From NCBI GenBank assembly GCA_964547795.1, contig CAZJPD010000007.1, positions 1 through 34,131 on the forward strand: a stretch of DNA of 34,131 nt, in the 5' to 3' direction. The notes under the pieces are model-generated. The model made no database searches. It was not told the DNA's origin and saw only the letters and a program-made list of their open reading frames with translations. Below, in pieces: positions 25,756 to 34,081 of the stretch (position 1 is the first letter of the stretch; each line of letters starts with the position of its first letter). Made by a program: the position numbers and the translations under genes. This DNA is from CAZJPD01 sp964547795. Its GTDB lineage: Bacteria > Pseudomonadota > Alphaproteobacteria > Rickettsiales > Midichloriaceae.

Positions 25756-26271
25756 TTAATTTTTTCCCCTTAAACTAGTAATTTCAGCTATTTTCTTTCC
25801 TCTTTTTTCTGCTATCAATTTTGGAGTTTTTATTTTTTGTAATCCAGCAAGTGCAGCTTTTATCATATTGTGAGGATTATTAGAACCTATTGATTTTGCA
25901 ACTAAGTCTTTAATGCCCAAGGCATTAAAAAGTGCTCTTATTGCACCACCTGCTATTATACCCGTACCTGAAGGAGCAGCCCTCATAACAACTTTGCCTG
26001 AACAAAATCTGCCAATCATATCATGGTGTAAAGTTCTGCCTTCTCTTAATGGAATTTTAATCATATTCTTTTTAGCCTCTTTAGATGCTTTATATTTTGC
26101 ATCCATTACCTCAGATGCCTTTCCCAATCCATACCCAACTCTTCCATTTCTATCTCCGACTACCACTATAGCCGAAAAACTAAACTTTCTACCACCCTTG
26201 ACAACCTTTGTACACCTACCAACATTGACAAGCCTTTCTACTACTTCTCCATTTGTCATATTTTGAACCAC
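25756..26271 (-). CDS. rpsE: 30S ribosomal protein S5 (uS5)
   Basis: The 171-aa product has NRxxKVVKGGR-like RCTKVVKGGRKFSFSA, VVVGDRNGRVGYGLGKA (RNA-binding double-strand-like fold), and APSGTGIIAGGAIRALF in the second domain. It takes part in decoding accuracy. A GTG overlaps the last base of the rplR TAG; ATG 26259 (MTNGEVVERL) is an equally plausible start. Neither has a visible Shine-Dalgarno. Confidence 0.96.
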   Translation of the reverse strand: MVQNMTNGEVVERLVNVGRCTKVVKGGRKFSFSAIVVVGDRNGRVGYGLGKASEVMDAKYKASKEAKKNMIKIPLREGRTLHHDMIGRFCSGKVVMRAAPSGTGIIAGGAIRALFNALGIKDLVAKSIGSNNPHNMIKAALAGLQKIKTPKLIAEKRGKKIAEITSLRGKN

Positions 26272-26633
26272 TAAAAATTTAAACCATTTTTTCTTGCACT
26301 TTCTGCAAAGGCTTTAGCCTTACCATGATATATACGTCCTCCCCTGTCAAAATAAACATCCTTAATACCCTTTTTAACTAATGCTTTTGCCACCTTTCCA
26401 CCAAGCATTGTTGCAGCTTTTATATTATTTCTATTCTTTAAATCCTTAAAATCTTCATGATATGTGGCAAAAGATGTAATTGTAACACCATTATTATCAT
26501 TAATAATCTGTCCATATATATATTGATTAGAGGTATAAAAGCACAACCTTAGTCTATCAACAGAACCGTTTTTCTTGAGTTTATATCTTGTTCTTTCTTT
26601 TCGCTTAATCTTTTTTAATCTTTTACTTAACAT
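26271..26633 (-). CDS. rplR: 50S ribosomal protein L18 (uL18)
   Basis: The 120-aa product matches L18 in length and ends with the typical DVYFDRGGRIYHGKAKAFAE followed by ARKNGLNF. The basic N-terminus binds 5S rRNA in the central protuberance. It lies nine bases downstream of rplF and overlaps a possible rpsE start. Confidence 0.97.
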   Translation of the reverse strand: MLSKRLKKIKRKERTRYKLKKNGSVDRLRLCFYTSNQYIYGQIINDNNGVTITSFATYHEDFKDLKNRNNIKAATMLGGKVAKALVKKGIKDVYFDRGGRIYHGKAKAFAESARKNGLNF

Positions 26634-26642
26634 ATTGATTAC

Positions 26643-27176
26643 CTATTTTTTCTTACCTTCTTTCCTTAAAATCACCTCATTTTCATACTTGATACCCTTG
26701 CCTTTATAGGGTTCAGGCTTTCTCAAGCTCCTGATATCTGCACATACCTGACCAACAAGCTGCTTATCACAACCTGTTACTTCAATTAAATTATTCTTTA
26801 TACATTTAATTTCTATATTTTCAGGAACAGGATAAATTATCTCGTGGCTATAACCTAAAGTCAATATCAATAAATCACCATCCATACCTACTTTATACCC
26901 AACTCCACTTATTTCCAATCTTTTTGTGAAACCTTCTACAACACCTATTACCATATTGTTGATTAGAGAACGTGCAAGTCCCCATAATGATTTGATTTTT
27001 TTTGTTATTTCTTTAGGTGTGAGAATTATTTTGGCATCACCCAATTCTGCATTAATTGTATCAAACACCCTCATGTTCAGCTCTCCTTTAGGACCATGTA
27101 TTACTAAATTATGGTTATCTAAAGTTACCTTAACTTTATCTGGTATATTGATATGTTGCTTTCCAATTTTTGACAT
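26643..27176 (-). CDS. rplF: 50S ribosomal protein L6 (uL6)
   Basis: The 177-aa product starts MSKIGKQHINIPDKV and has HGPKGELN in the first repeat and the C-terminal signature PEPYKGKGIKYENEVILRKE. L6 sits near the sarcin-ricin loop. A gap of eight bases separates it from rpsH. Confidence 0.97.
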   Translation of the reverse strand: MSKIGKQHINIPDKVKVTLDNHNLVIHGPKGELNMRVFDTINAELGDAKIILTPKEITKKIKSLWGLARSLINNMVIGVVEGFTKRLEISGVGYKVGMDGDLLILTLGYSHEIIYPVPENIEIKCIKNNLIEVTGCDKQLVGQVCADIRSLRKPEPYKGKGIKYENEVILRKEGKKK

Positions 27177-27184
27177 AACTCTGC

Positions 27185-27589
27185 CTAAAAAACACTACAT
27201 AAAACTTCACCACCAGCCTTTATATTTCTAGCTTCATGATCGGTAATCACACCCTTAGAAGTAGATAATAATACAGTTCCAAGTCCACCATATAGCTTAT
27301 CTAAATCCTTATAAGATTTAAACACCCTTCTGCCTGGCTTGGACACCACATTTATCTCACTGATAACTGGATCATTGCTTTTATTTTCATATTTAAGGTA
27401 TACTTTAATCTTAAAAATTCCTTTTCTCTCCTCAAATTTTTCTATTTCACTTATATAACCTTCTTTTAACAATACTTTTAGAACATTTTCTATGATTTCT
27501 GAATAATACACCACTGTGTATGGCTTTCTTACCAACTGTGCATTTCTAATTCTTGCTATAGTATCTGATAATAAGTGCATTTGCGACAT
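27185..27589 (-). CDS. rpsH: 30S ribosomal protein S8 (uS8)
   Basis: The 134-aa product has the N-terminal LLSDTIARIRNAQL, SKPGRRVFKSYKDL, and the C-terminal LLSTSKGVITDHEARNIKAG with GGEVLCSVF at the end. S8 binds the central domain of 16S rRNA and in E. coli also represses the spc operon through its mRNA. No matching site was identified here. Confidence 0.97.
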   Translation of the reverse strand: MSQMHLLSDTIARIRNAQLVRKPYTVVYYSEIIENVLKVLLKEGYISEIEKFEERKGIFKIKVYLKYENKSNDPVISEINVVSKPGRRVFKSYKDLDKLYGGLGTVLLSTSKGVITDHEARNIKAGGEVLCSVF

Positions 27590-27608
27590 ATTTCCTCTTT
27601 TTTCCTAT

Positions 27609-27914
27609 TTACCAGCTTGCTTTTATCACGCCTGGAAGCTTGCCTTCAGAAGCCAACTTTCTCATCCATATCCTGGACAGGTTGAATTTTCTATATACCC
27701 CTCTTCCCCGTCCACTTAATAAACACCTATTCCTAATTCTATTTTTGGAGCTGTTTCTCGGTAACTTTGCCAGAGCCATTTGTGCATCAAACCTTTCTTC
27801 TAAAGTAACAGATTTATCATTACGAATTGCTTTAATCTCAGTTCTTTTGTCTTTTAGGCTGTTATACAACCTAATTCTTTTTAAATTTCTCTGTACTACA
27901 CTATTTTTAGCCAT
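27609..27914 (-). CDS. rpsN: 30S ribosomal protein S14 (uS14), zinc-free form
   Basis: The 101-aa product is the long C-minus form of S14. It ends RNRCLLSGRGRGVYRKFNLS then RIWMRKLASEGKLPGVIKASW, without the CxxC pairs of the short zinc-binding paralogue. It belongs to the head of the small subunit. No second S14 gene is visible in the window. Confidence 0.97.
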   Translation of the reverse strand: MAKNSVVQRNLKRIRLYNSLKDKRTEIKAIRNDKSVTLEERFDAQMALAKLPRNSSKNRIRNRCLLSGRGRGVYRKFNLSRIWMRKLASEGKLPGVIKASW

Positions 27915-27931
27915 ATGATCATATTCAGATT

Positions 27932-28477
27932 CTAATTTAAAAATGGCATATTGAAAATTTCCAATAAAAATTTTGCTTCTTTATTTACCATAGTCGAAGT
28001 AACTAAGACCATATTCATACCTCTAATTTTATCAACTTTATTATAATCAATTTCAGGAAAAACTATCTGCTCCTTAATTCCTAGCGAAAAATTCCCTCTA
28101 CCATCAAATTGCCTGGAACTTAAACCTTTAAAATCCCTAACTCTCGGCAAAGCAATATTGATAAGTCTATCTAAAAATTCATACATCATTGTTCTTCTTA
28201 AAGTTACCTTGCATCCTATCTTCATTCCTTCCCTCAATTTAAAGCCTGCTATAGATTTTTTCGCTTTAGTAACTATTGGTTTTTGTCCTGTAATAATCAT
28301 TAAATCTTCACAAACTTTATCTATAATTTTAGAATCTCCTACTGCTTCCTTAGTATAAATACTGACAATAATTTTTTTCAACTTTGGTATTTGCAAATCA
28401 TTTTTAAAACCAAACTGCTTCTTGATTTTCTTCTTACCAGCTCGAATATAATATTGCTCTAGCCTTGATTTACTCAT
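27932..28477 (-). CDS. rplE: 50S ribosomal protein L5 (uL5)
   Basis: The 181-aa product has LKKIIVSI, TGQKPIVTKAKKSIAGFKLR, and LPRVRDFKGLSSRQFDGRGN, followed by FSLGIKEQIVFPEIDY. All are hallmarks of L5, which binds 5S rRNA and contacts the P-site tRNA. The gene begins two bases after rplX ends. Confidence 0.97.
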   Translation of the reverse strand: MSKSRLEQYYIRAGKKKIKKQFGFKNDLQIPKLKKIIVSIYTKEAVGDSKIIDKVCEDLMIITGQKPIVTKAKKSIAGFKLREGMKIGCKVTLRRTMMYEFLDRLINIALPRVRDFKGLSSRQFDGRGNFSLGIKEQIVFPEIDYNKVDKIRGMNMVLVTSTMVNKEAKFLLEIFNMPFLN

Positions 28478-28479
28478 AA

Positions 28480-28809
28480 TTAAGCTGTTTTATTATCTAT
28501 TAATTTTCCTGATTTTTTGGAATAAAGTACTTTTTTTCCATCATCAGTAATTTTGAATCCTATTCTCGTTACAACATTTGTTTCGGGGTCTAAATGCATA
28601 ATTTTTGACATATCAATTGGCATTTCCTTCTCTATTATACCACCTTCAGGATTTAATTTATTTGGCTTAGTATGTCGTTTTACAATCCCAACCCCTTCTA
28701 CCAAAGCTTTATTAGTCTTTGGCATTACTTTGGATATTACTGTAACTCTACCCCTATCTTTCCCAGAGATAACCTTTACTTTATCGCCTTTTTTAAATTT
28801 ACTAGCCAT
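28480..28809 (-). CDS. rplX: 50S ribosomal protein L24 (uL24)
   Basis: The 109-aa product has the KOW motif GDKVKVISGKDRGRVTVISK near the N-terminus and GVGIVKRHTKPN plus GGIIEKEMPI further on. L24 starts large-subunit assembly at the 5' end of 23S rRNA. It lies one base from rplN. Confidence 0.97.
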   Translation of the reverse strand: MASKFKKGDKVKVISGKDRGRVTVISKVMPKTNKALVEGVGIVKRHTKPNKLNPEGGIIEKEMPIDMSKIMHLDPETNVVTRIGFKITDDGKKVLYSKKSGKLIDNKTA

Positions 28810-28810
28810 T

Positions 28811-29179
28811 TTACAATACCTCTGGTGCTAACGATATTATCTTTAAATAATTTTTTGCTCTTAACTCTCTAGGAATAATTCCAAATATACGAGTTCCTAT
28901 TAACTCTCCTTGCTTATCAAGTAAAACAGCTGCATTTTCAAAAAATCTTATCACAACAGCATCTTTCCTCCTTTTCTCCTTTCTAGTCCTTACAATAACA
29001 GCATGGAAAACTTCTCCTTCCTTTACTTTATCTGAAACAACTACTTCTTTTATTGAAACAACTATCTTATCACCTATACCAGCAGACATTTTTTTACTAC
29101 CACCAAGTACCTTGACGCACTGGATTTTTTTAGCTCCTGTATTATCTGCAACGTTTAATATAGTACCCATTTGTATCAT
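28811..29179 (-). CDS. rplN: 50S ribosomal protein L14 (uL14)
   Basis: The 122-aa product begins MIQMGTILNVADNTGAKKIQ and contains CVKVLGGSKK, VVRTRKEKRRKDAVVIRFFENAA-type residues, and IFGIIPRELR. L14 lies at the subunit interface. Its start overlaps the rpsQ stop by four bases. Confidence 0.97.
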   Translation of the reverse strand: MIQMGTILNVADNTGAKKIQCVKVLGGSKKMSAGIGDKIVVSIKEVVVSDKVKEGEVFHAVIVRTRKEKRRKDAVVIRFFENAAVLLDKQGELIGTRIFGIIPRELRAKNYLKIISLAPEVL

Positions 29180-29421
29180 GAAACCCTCTTATTTATCAGA
29201 TAAACTTGCCATTTTTTTAACTTCGATATCGGTCTGCTTTCTACAATCTTCACCTTGTCACCTATATTAAGACTGTTCTCTTCGTCATGTGCTAAATACT
29301 TCTTACTCCTTTTTATAATTTTCTTATATTTTTTGTGCATAACCCTTCTTTCGACTAAAACTGATATTGTTTTATCCGCTTTGTTGTTTACTACTATACC
29401 TTCTAAAATCTTTTTTGACAT
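29176..29421 (-). CDS. rpsQ: 30S ribosomal protein S17 (uS17)
   Basis: The 81-aa product has the OB-fold signature GIVVNNKADKTISVLVERRV and, later, GDKVKIVESRPISKLKKW. It binds the 5' domain of 16S rRNA. It follows rpmC by two bases and overlaps rplN by four. Confidence 0.97.
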   Translation of the reverse strand: MSKKILEGIVVNNKADKTISVLVERRVMHKKYKKIIKRSKKYLAHDEENSLNIGDKVKIVESRPISKLKKWQVYLINKRVS

Positions 29422-29423
29422 AC

Positions 29424-29621
29424 TTAAGCCTTACTACTTTTTTCGTTGTTCAATGCGGTAAAAATCCTAGCTATTATCTTTTTCACCTCTTTAATCCTAG
29501 AGGTATTAGCTAACTCTCCTAAACCCTTTTGAAACCTTAGATTAAAGTACTCTTTCTTATACTTAAGCAACTCACTTTGTAAAGTCTTTTTATCTAAATT
29601 TTTCAATTCCTTAAATTTCAT
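29424..29621 (-). CDS. rpmC: 50S ribosomal protein L29 (uL29)
   Basis: The 65-aa two-helix protein has the characteristic ELLKYKKEYFNLRFQKGLGEL and TSRIKEVKKIIARI segments. L29 sits beside the peptide exit tunnel and helps bind SRP and trigger factor. Its start overlaps the rplP stop by four bases. Confidence 0.97.
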   Translation of the reverse strand: MKFKELKNLDKKTLQSELLKYKKEYFNLRFQKGLGELANTSRIKEVKKIIARIFTALNNEKSSKA

Positions 29622-30040
29622 ATCCCTTCTTCAATATTTTTTATTATTTTTGTCTTTATTGGTAATTTTGCAGCTGCTCGCATAAAAGCTCCTCTTGCTT
29701 GCTCTTCAGTTACCGAATCCAGTTCAAATAAAATTCTTCCCGGCTTTACTCTGCATGCCCAAAATTCAACAGAACCTTTTCCACGCCCCATTCTAACATC
29801 CGCAGGTTTTTTACTAACAGGTAGATCAGGAAAAATCCTAATCCATAATTTCCCTGCCCTCCTTAAATGCCTATTTATAGCTTTTCTTGCTGCTTCTATT
29901 TGCCTTTCTTTAATTCTTTCCGGTTCTAATGCCTTAAGGGCATATTTGCCAAATGTAATTTTAAATCCACCTTTAGCCTTACCACGGATTCTGCCTTTAA
30001 AAGCTTTTCTAAATTTAGTTTTCTTTGGGCGTAGGATCAT
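29618..30040 (-). CDS. rplP: 50S ribosomal protein L16 (uL16)
   Basis: The 140-aa product starts MILRPKKTKFRKAFKGR and has KIRIFPD-type LWIRIFPDLPVSKKPADVRMG and GKGSVEFWACRVKPG. L16 helps position aminoacyl-tRNA at the A site. The first 26 bases overlap the end of rpsC in another frame, a tighter packing than usual. Confidence 0.97.
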   Translation of the reverse strand: MILRPKKTKFRKAFKGRIRGKAKGGFKITFGKYALKALEPERIKERQIEAARKAINRHLRRAGKLWIRIFPDLPVSKKPADVRMGRGKGSVEFWACRVKPGRILFELDSVTEEQARGAFMRAAAKLPIKTKIIKNIEEGI

Positions 30041-30689
30041 TTTTTAATATATCTTTTTGTTTGTTATCTAACTTATCACCTTGATACACCCAGACTTTTA
30101 CCCCTATAGTTCCATAAACAGTATTAGCCTCAGCAGCACTATATTTTACGATAGCCCTTAACGTGTGCAAAGGTACTCGTCCCTCCCTATACCACTCTGT
30201 TCTTGCTATCTCAGCTCCACCTAAACGACCAGAAACATTCACTCTTATCCCTTTTGCCCCCATTTTCATAGAACTTGATATAGCTCTTTTTACTGCTTTT
30301 CTAAAAGAAACTCTTTTTTTAAGTTGTCCCGCTATAGAATGAGCAATAAGCAAAGGCTCTGTTTCGGCTTTTTTTACTTCAGTGATATTTATAACTATCT
30401 CACTTGAAGTGATTTTTGATATTTCGCTTTTAATATTAGCAACATCAGTACCTTTCTTACCGATGACTACCCCAGGTCTGGATGAATGGATATTGACAAT
30501 GACCTTGTTTGCAGGACGTTCAATATAAACCTTATTAATTCCAGCAGAGCTTAATTTATCGAAAATCATCTGCCTTATCTTAATATCTTCATGCAACTTT
30601 TTTGCATAATTCTTATTGCTATACCAAGAAGAATCCCAAGTGAAAACTACTCCCAATCTAAAGCTATTTGGATTAACCTTTTGTCCCAT
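30015..30689 (-). CDS. rpsC: 30S ribosomal protein S3 (uS3)
   Basis: The 224-aa product starts MGQKVNPNSFRLGV, has the KH-domain GxxG motif in SRPGVVIGKKGTDV, and ends its core with GRLGGAEIARTEWYREGRVP and GTIGVKVWVY. S3 lies at the mRNA entry tunnel. Its 3' end overlaps rplP by 26 bases. Confidence 0.97.
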   Translation of the reverse strand: MGQKVNPNSFRLGVVFTWDSSWYSNKNYAKKLHEDIKIRQMIFDKLSSAGINKVYIERPANKVIVNIHSSRPGVVIGKKGTDVANIKSEISKITSSEIVINITEVKKAETEPLLIAHSIAGQLKKRVSFRKAVKRAISSSMKMGAKGIRVNVSGRLGGAEIARTEWYREGRVPLHTLRAIVKYSAAEANTVYGTIGVKVWVYQGDKLDNKQKDILKNDPTPKEN

Positions 30690-30691
30690 AC

Positions 30692-31027
30692 TTATCCTCT
30701 TTCTTCTAACACTATGGTTACTTTGCTGAATGGTTTTACTATCCTATTAATCCTACCTCTTGCCCTAAATCTGGAGCGTTTTAAGGTAAGAGATTTACCT
30801 ATTCTTACTTCCTTAACATATAGTTTATCAATATCCAAACCAAAATCATTCTGTGAATTAGCAATTGCAGATTTTAATATCTTCTTTAATGGCTTAGAAG
30901 CTGCTCTTTTACAAAAATCTAACTGCAACATAGCTTTATTGACATTTTCCCTTCTGATGAGTTCAGCAATGATGTTCAATTTCTGAACGCTTGATTTAAC
31001 CAATTTGTCTGTTGCTATACACTGCAT
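30692..31027 (-). CDS. rplV: 50S ribosomal protein L22 (uL22)
   Basis: The 111-aa product has KLNIIAELIRRENVNKAMLQ, KPLKKILKSAIANSQND, and the tunnel-reaching loop ending LKRSRFRARGRINRI. L22 lines the exit tunnel and is the site of some macrolide resistance changes. It ends two bases before rpsC. Confidence 0.97.
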   Translation of the reverse strand: MQCIATDKLVKSSVQKLNIIAELIRRENVNKAMLQLDFCKRAASKPLKKILKSAIANSQNDFGLDIDKLYVKEVRIGKSLTLKRSRFRARGRINRIVKPFSKVTIVLEERG

Positions 31028-31047
31028 AAAATTTCTTTTTCCTATTG

Positions 31048-31317
31048 TTATTTTCTATTACTTCCATGACCATTAAACGTCCTGGTTGGAGCAAATTCAC
31101 CTAATTTCTTACCTACCATCTTTTCATTTACCAATACGGGGATAAACTTTCTCCCATTATGTACCAAAAACGTTAAACCAACAAAAATTGGTAATATAGT
31201 TGATTTCCTAGACCATGTTTTAATACTAATATGTTTACTGCTAGATATTACTTCATCAACCTTTTTAAGCAACCTTGGGTCTACAAATGGTCCTTTCCAA
31301 ACTGATCTATTACTCAT
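31048..31317 (-). CDS. rpsS: 30S ribosomal protein S19 (uS19)
   Basis: The 89-aa product begins MSNRSVWKGPFVD and contains KTWSRKSTILPIFVGLTF, HNGRKFIPV, and the C-terminal GEFAPTRTFNGHG. S19 is in the head of the small subunit with S13. Confidence 0.97.
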   Translation of the reverse strand: MSNRSVWKGPFVDPRLLKKVDEVISSSKHISIKTWSRKSTILPIFVGLTFLVHNGRKFIPVLVNEKMVGKKLGEFAPTRTFNGHGSNRK

Positions 31318-31329
31318 AATTTCTACTAC

Positions 31330-32160
31330 TTACTTATTTCTTTTATGTCTACTTTTAATTATAAACTTATCTGTTCTCTTGTTATTCTTTGTCCTATACC
31401 CTTTTGTAGGCTTGCCCCAAGCTGTAACAGGGTGTCTACCTCCAGAACTTTTTCCTTCACCACCACCGTGTGGATGATCAACAGGATTTTTAGCCACTCC
31501 CCTAACCTTAGGTCTATAACCTAACCATCTTTTTCTACCAGCTTTACCAAACTTAATGTTCTTATTATCAGCATTCGAAATTACCCCTACCGTAGCCTTA
31601 CAATTCCCCTCTACTATTCTCACTTCTCCAGAACGTAACTTTATGGATACTTTCCCTGCATCTTTACTAACAATTGTCACGCTTGTTCCTGCCGCCTTTG
31701 CAAGTTGTCCACCCTTAGATGGTTTTAATTCTACATTATGAACCAATGTTCCAATGGGAAGGTTTTTCAGTGGTAAGCAATTACCTACTTTTATCTCTGC
31801 ATTACTTGACGACATAATCTTATCGCCAGATTTAATTCCTTCTGGTGCTATAATGTACGAATATTCACCATCACTATACTTGATTAAAGCAATATGGGCT
31901 GACCTGTTAGGATCATATTCAAGCCTTTCTACAGTTGCTGATATTTCTTTTGATCTTTTAAAATCTATAATCCTATATTTCTTTTTCGTTCCCCTAGCTT
32001 TTCCAAATACTGTAGTTCTGCCTAAATTATTTCTTCCGCCTTTACTATGATTGATGATAGTTAATCCTTTCTTAGGCTTCCCTTTCCAAAGATGTCCTTT
32101 ATTCACTAACATCAGTTGCCTTTGAGATGGAGTAGTGGGATTGTAGTTAATTAATGCCAT
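31330..32160 (-). CDS. rplB: 50S ribosomal protein L2 (uL2)
   Basis: The 276-aa product has GRNNLGRTTVFGKARG, IDFKRSK, GQLAKAAGTSVTIVSKDAG, and the peptidyl-transferase-proximal VDHPHGGGEGKSSGG with the essential His. ATG 32160 (MALINYNPTTPS) is the family start; an in-frame ATG at 32187 would add nine residues and overlap rplW. Confidence 0.97.
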   Translation of the reverse strand: MALINYNPTTPSQRQLMLVNKGHLWKGKPKKGLTIINHSKGGRNNLGRTTVFGKARGTKKKYRIIDFKRSKEISATVERLEYDPNRSAHIALIKYSDGEYSYIIAPEGIKSGDKIMSSSNAEIKVGNCLPLKNLPIGTLVHNVELKPSKGGQLAKAAGTSVTIVSKDAGKVSIKLRSGEVRIVEGNCKATVGVISNADNKNIKFGKAGRKRWLGYRPKVRGVAKNPVDHPHGGGEGKSSGGRHPVTAWGKPTKGYRTKNNKRTDKFIIKSRHKRNK

Positions 32161-32164
32161 CTTT

Positions 32165-32461
32165 TTAAATACCCTTAGAAAACTCAATTTTTTGCATACC
32201 TTTAGTGGTAATTATAGCCTTTTTATATGCACTTCTCTTTCCCTTCCTACCTTTGAAATATTTTGTTTTAGCAGGTACATTTACCACATTTACATCTTTT
32301 ACTGTTACATTAAAAATCTTTTCTACAGCCTTTTTTATTTGGATTTTATTACTTTTTGTGTCTACCACAAAAATATACTTCCCCTGCTTTTCAGCAAAGG
32401 CATTACTCTTTTCCGTTTGAATAGGTTTTTTTAAAATATCATAGGCTTTCAGCTCTATCAC
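32165..32461 (-). CDS. rplW: 50S ribosomal protein L23 (uL23)
   Basis: The 98-aa product has KPIQTEKSNAFAEKQGKYIF and the extended loop NVVNVPAKTKYFKGRKGKRSAYKKA-type residues. L23 docks SRP and trigger factor at the tunnel exit. It starts at GTG inside the GTGA overlap with the rplD stop, indicating coupled translation. Confidence 0.96.
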   Translation of the reverse strand: MIELKAYDILKKPIQTEKSNAFAEKQGKYIFVVDTKSNKIQIKKAVEKIFNVTVKDVNVVNVPAKTKYFKGRKGKRSAYKKAIITTKGMQKIEFSKGI

Positions 32462-33078
32462 TTCAACCTCTCTAAAATATTTTTAAAAGCACCTTCAGAA
32501 AAATGAACCTTATCGTGTTTAATTAAGTCTAAAACATTTATACCAACAGTAGGTAATCTATTCACATTATATAAATTTTTTGTGGATTTAATAAAATTTT
32601 CACTAAAATCATTATCAATAAATAATACCTTTTTAGAACTACCATTATAACTACACATGTTAATAAAAGTTTTAGTTTTGCCGTCTTTTGTTTCAAAGTA
32701 CTCGTGTATGCTAATAGATTTCTCCTTAAATTTCAACGCTAAAGCATTTAAGAGAGCTATTTTTTTTACTTTCTTATTAACCTTATAATGAAAAATTTTG
32801 TTTTTATTTGGACCAAAAATTATGCCACCACCTCTAAATTGACCTCTTCTGATACTGCCATGTCTAGCTCTTCCAGTCCCCTTTTGCCTATAAATCTTTC
32901 TAGTAGAACCTCTAACTTCAGAGACTCCCTTAGTATGACTTATGCTCCCTCTCTTTTTTGCTAACTGCCATATTACCAGCTGGTGTATTAAGTCATGCCT
33001 GATATTTTTTATATCCAATATACTGGTATCTATTTTCCTTACTAGCTTTTTGTCAAAATTTAATATTTCCAATTCCAT
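32458..33078 (-). CDS. rplD: 50S ribosomal protein L4 (uL4)
   Basis: The 206-aa product has the L4 core GSTRKIYRQKGTGRARHGS, then IRRGQFRGGGIIFGPNKN, and NALALKFKEKSI. L4 binds 23S rRNA and, in E. coli, represses the S10 operon. No S10 leader can be seen because tuf lies directly upstream of rpsJ here. Confidence 0.97.
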   Translation of the reverse strand: MELEILNFDKKLVRKIDTSILDIKNIRHDLIHQLVIWQLAKKRGSISHTKGVSEVRGSTRKIYRQKGTGRARHGSIRRGQFRGGGIIFGPNKNKIFHYKVNKKVKKIALLNALALKFKEKSISIHEYFETKDGKTKTFINMCSYNGSSKKVLFIDNDFSENFIKSTKNLYNVNRLPTVGINVLDLIKHDKVHFSEGAFKNILERLK

Positions 33079-33093
33079 TTCATACCTCGATAT

Positions 33094-33747
33094 TTAACTG
33101 GACAAAGCTTTTTTTATTGCATCCCTAATAAATAGGTAACCATTCTTATGACCAGGAACAGCACCCTTTACTACTAATAAATTTAATTCTTGATCGATAT
33201 CTACAACTTGTATGTTTTGTTTAGTGACTTTTTTATTACCCATCTGACCTGGCATCTTCTTTCCTTTAAAGACTTTTCCTGGGTCTTGACATTGACCTGT
33301 AGAGCCAGCAGACCTATGACTGGCTGAAACCCCATGGCTAGCCTCTAATCCTGCAAAATTATGCCTTTTCATAACACCAGCAAACCCCTTACCTATGGAT
33401 GTACCAGTAATATCAACATATTGTCCCTTTTTAAAATGATCCACACCTATTTTTTCTCCTACTTTAAGCAAATGTTTTTCAGCAACTGTAAATTCTCTGA
33501 TTTTCTTTTTAGGTTCTACTTTAGACTTTTCAAACAAACCCCCTATACTCCTTTTCAATCTCTGTGGCTTTTGTTTAAAACTAGCAACTTGTAATGCGTT
33601 ATATCCGTATTTTTCTTTTGTCTTAACGGAAAGAACCACATTTTCATCTACATGTATGATTGTAACTGGCACTACATCTCCATTATCTTTATAAATTTGG
33701 GACATACCTAATTTTTTTGCTATCATACCACTTCTATTTGCTTTCAT
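33094..33747 (-). CDS. rplC: 50S ribosomal protein L3 (uL3)
   Basis: The 217-aa product has KKLGMSQIYKDNGDVVPVT at the N-terminus, VDITGTSIGKGFAGVMKRHNF in the core, and SASHRSAGSTGQCQDPGKVF, in which the Gln methylated by PrmB in other bacteria falls. It starts 14 bases inside the rpsJ 3' end. Confidence 0.97.
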   Translation of the reverse strand: MKANRSGMIAKKLGMSQIYKDNGDVVPVTIIHVDENVVLSVKTKEKYGYNALQVASFKQKPQRLKRSIGGLFEKSKVEPKKKIREFTVAEKHLLKVGEKIGVDHFKKGQYVDITGTSIGKGFAGVMKRHNFAGLEASHGVSASHRSAGSTGQCQDPGKVFKGKKMPGQMGNKKVTKQNIQVVDIDQELNLLVVKGAVPGHKNGYLFIRDAIKKALSS

Positions 33748-34066
33748 TTTTAACTCCCCTCATCTTTATTTGAATATCCACCCCTGTAGCTATATCTAAC
33801 TTCATCAATGCATCAATTATTTGTGGTGATGCTTCTATTATTAACAATCTAGAATGGTCTCTAATTTCAAATTGCTCTCTCGATTTCTTATCCACATTAG
33901 TGGATCTGTTGACAATAAACCTATTTATTTTTCTAGGCATAGGGACAGGTCCCTTATATCTAGCCCCTGTTCTTGAAATTGTATTAACTATATCACCTAT
34001 AGCTTTATCCAAAATTCTATGATCAAAAGCTCTAAGTTTTAATTTTATTAGTTGCTGAGAATCCAT
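33734..34066 (-). CDS. rpsJ: 30S ribosomal protein S10 (uS10)
   Basis: The 110-aa product has LKLRAFDHRILDKAIGDIV, TGARYKGPVPMPRKINRF, and EQFEIRDHSRLL. S10 is in the head of the small subunit and also works with NusB in antitermination. It lies 15 bases after the tuf stop. Confidence 0.97.
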   Translation of the reverse strand: MDSQQLIKLKLRAFDHRILDKAIGDIVNTISRTGARYKGPVPMPRKINRFIVNRSTNVDKKSREQFEIRDHSRLLIIEASPQIIDALMKLDIATGVDIQIKMRGVKNESK

Positions 34067-34081
34067 TCCGTCTACCTATCA

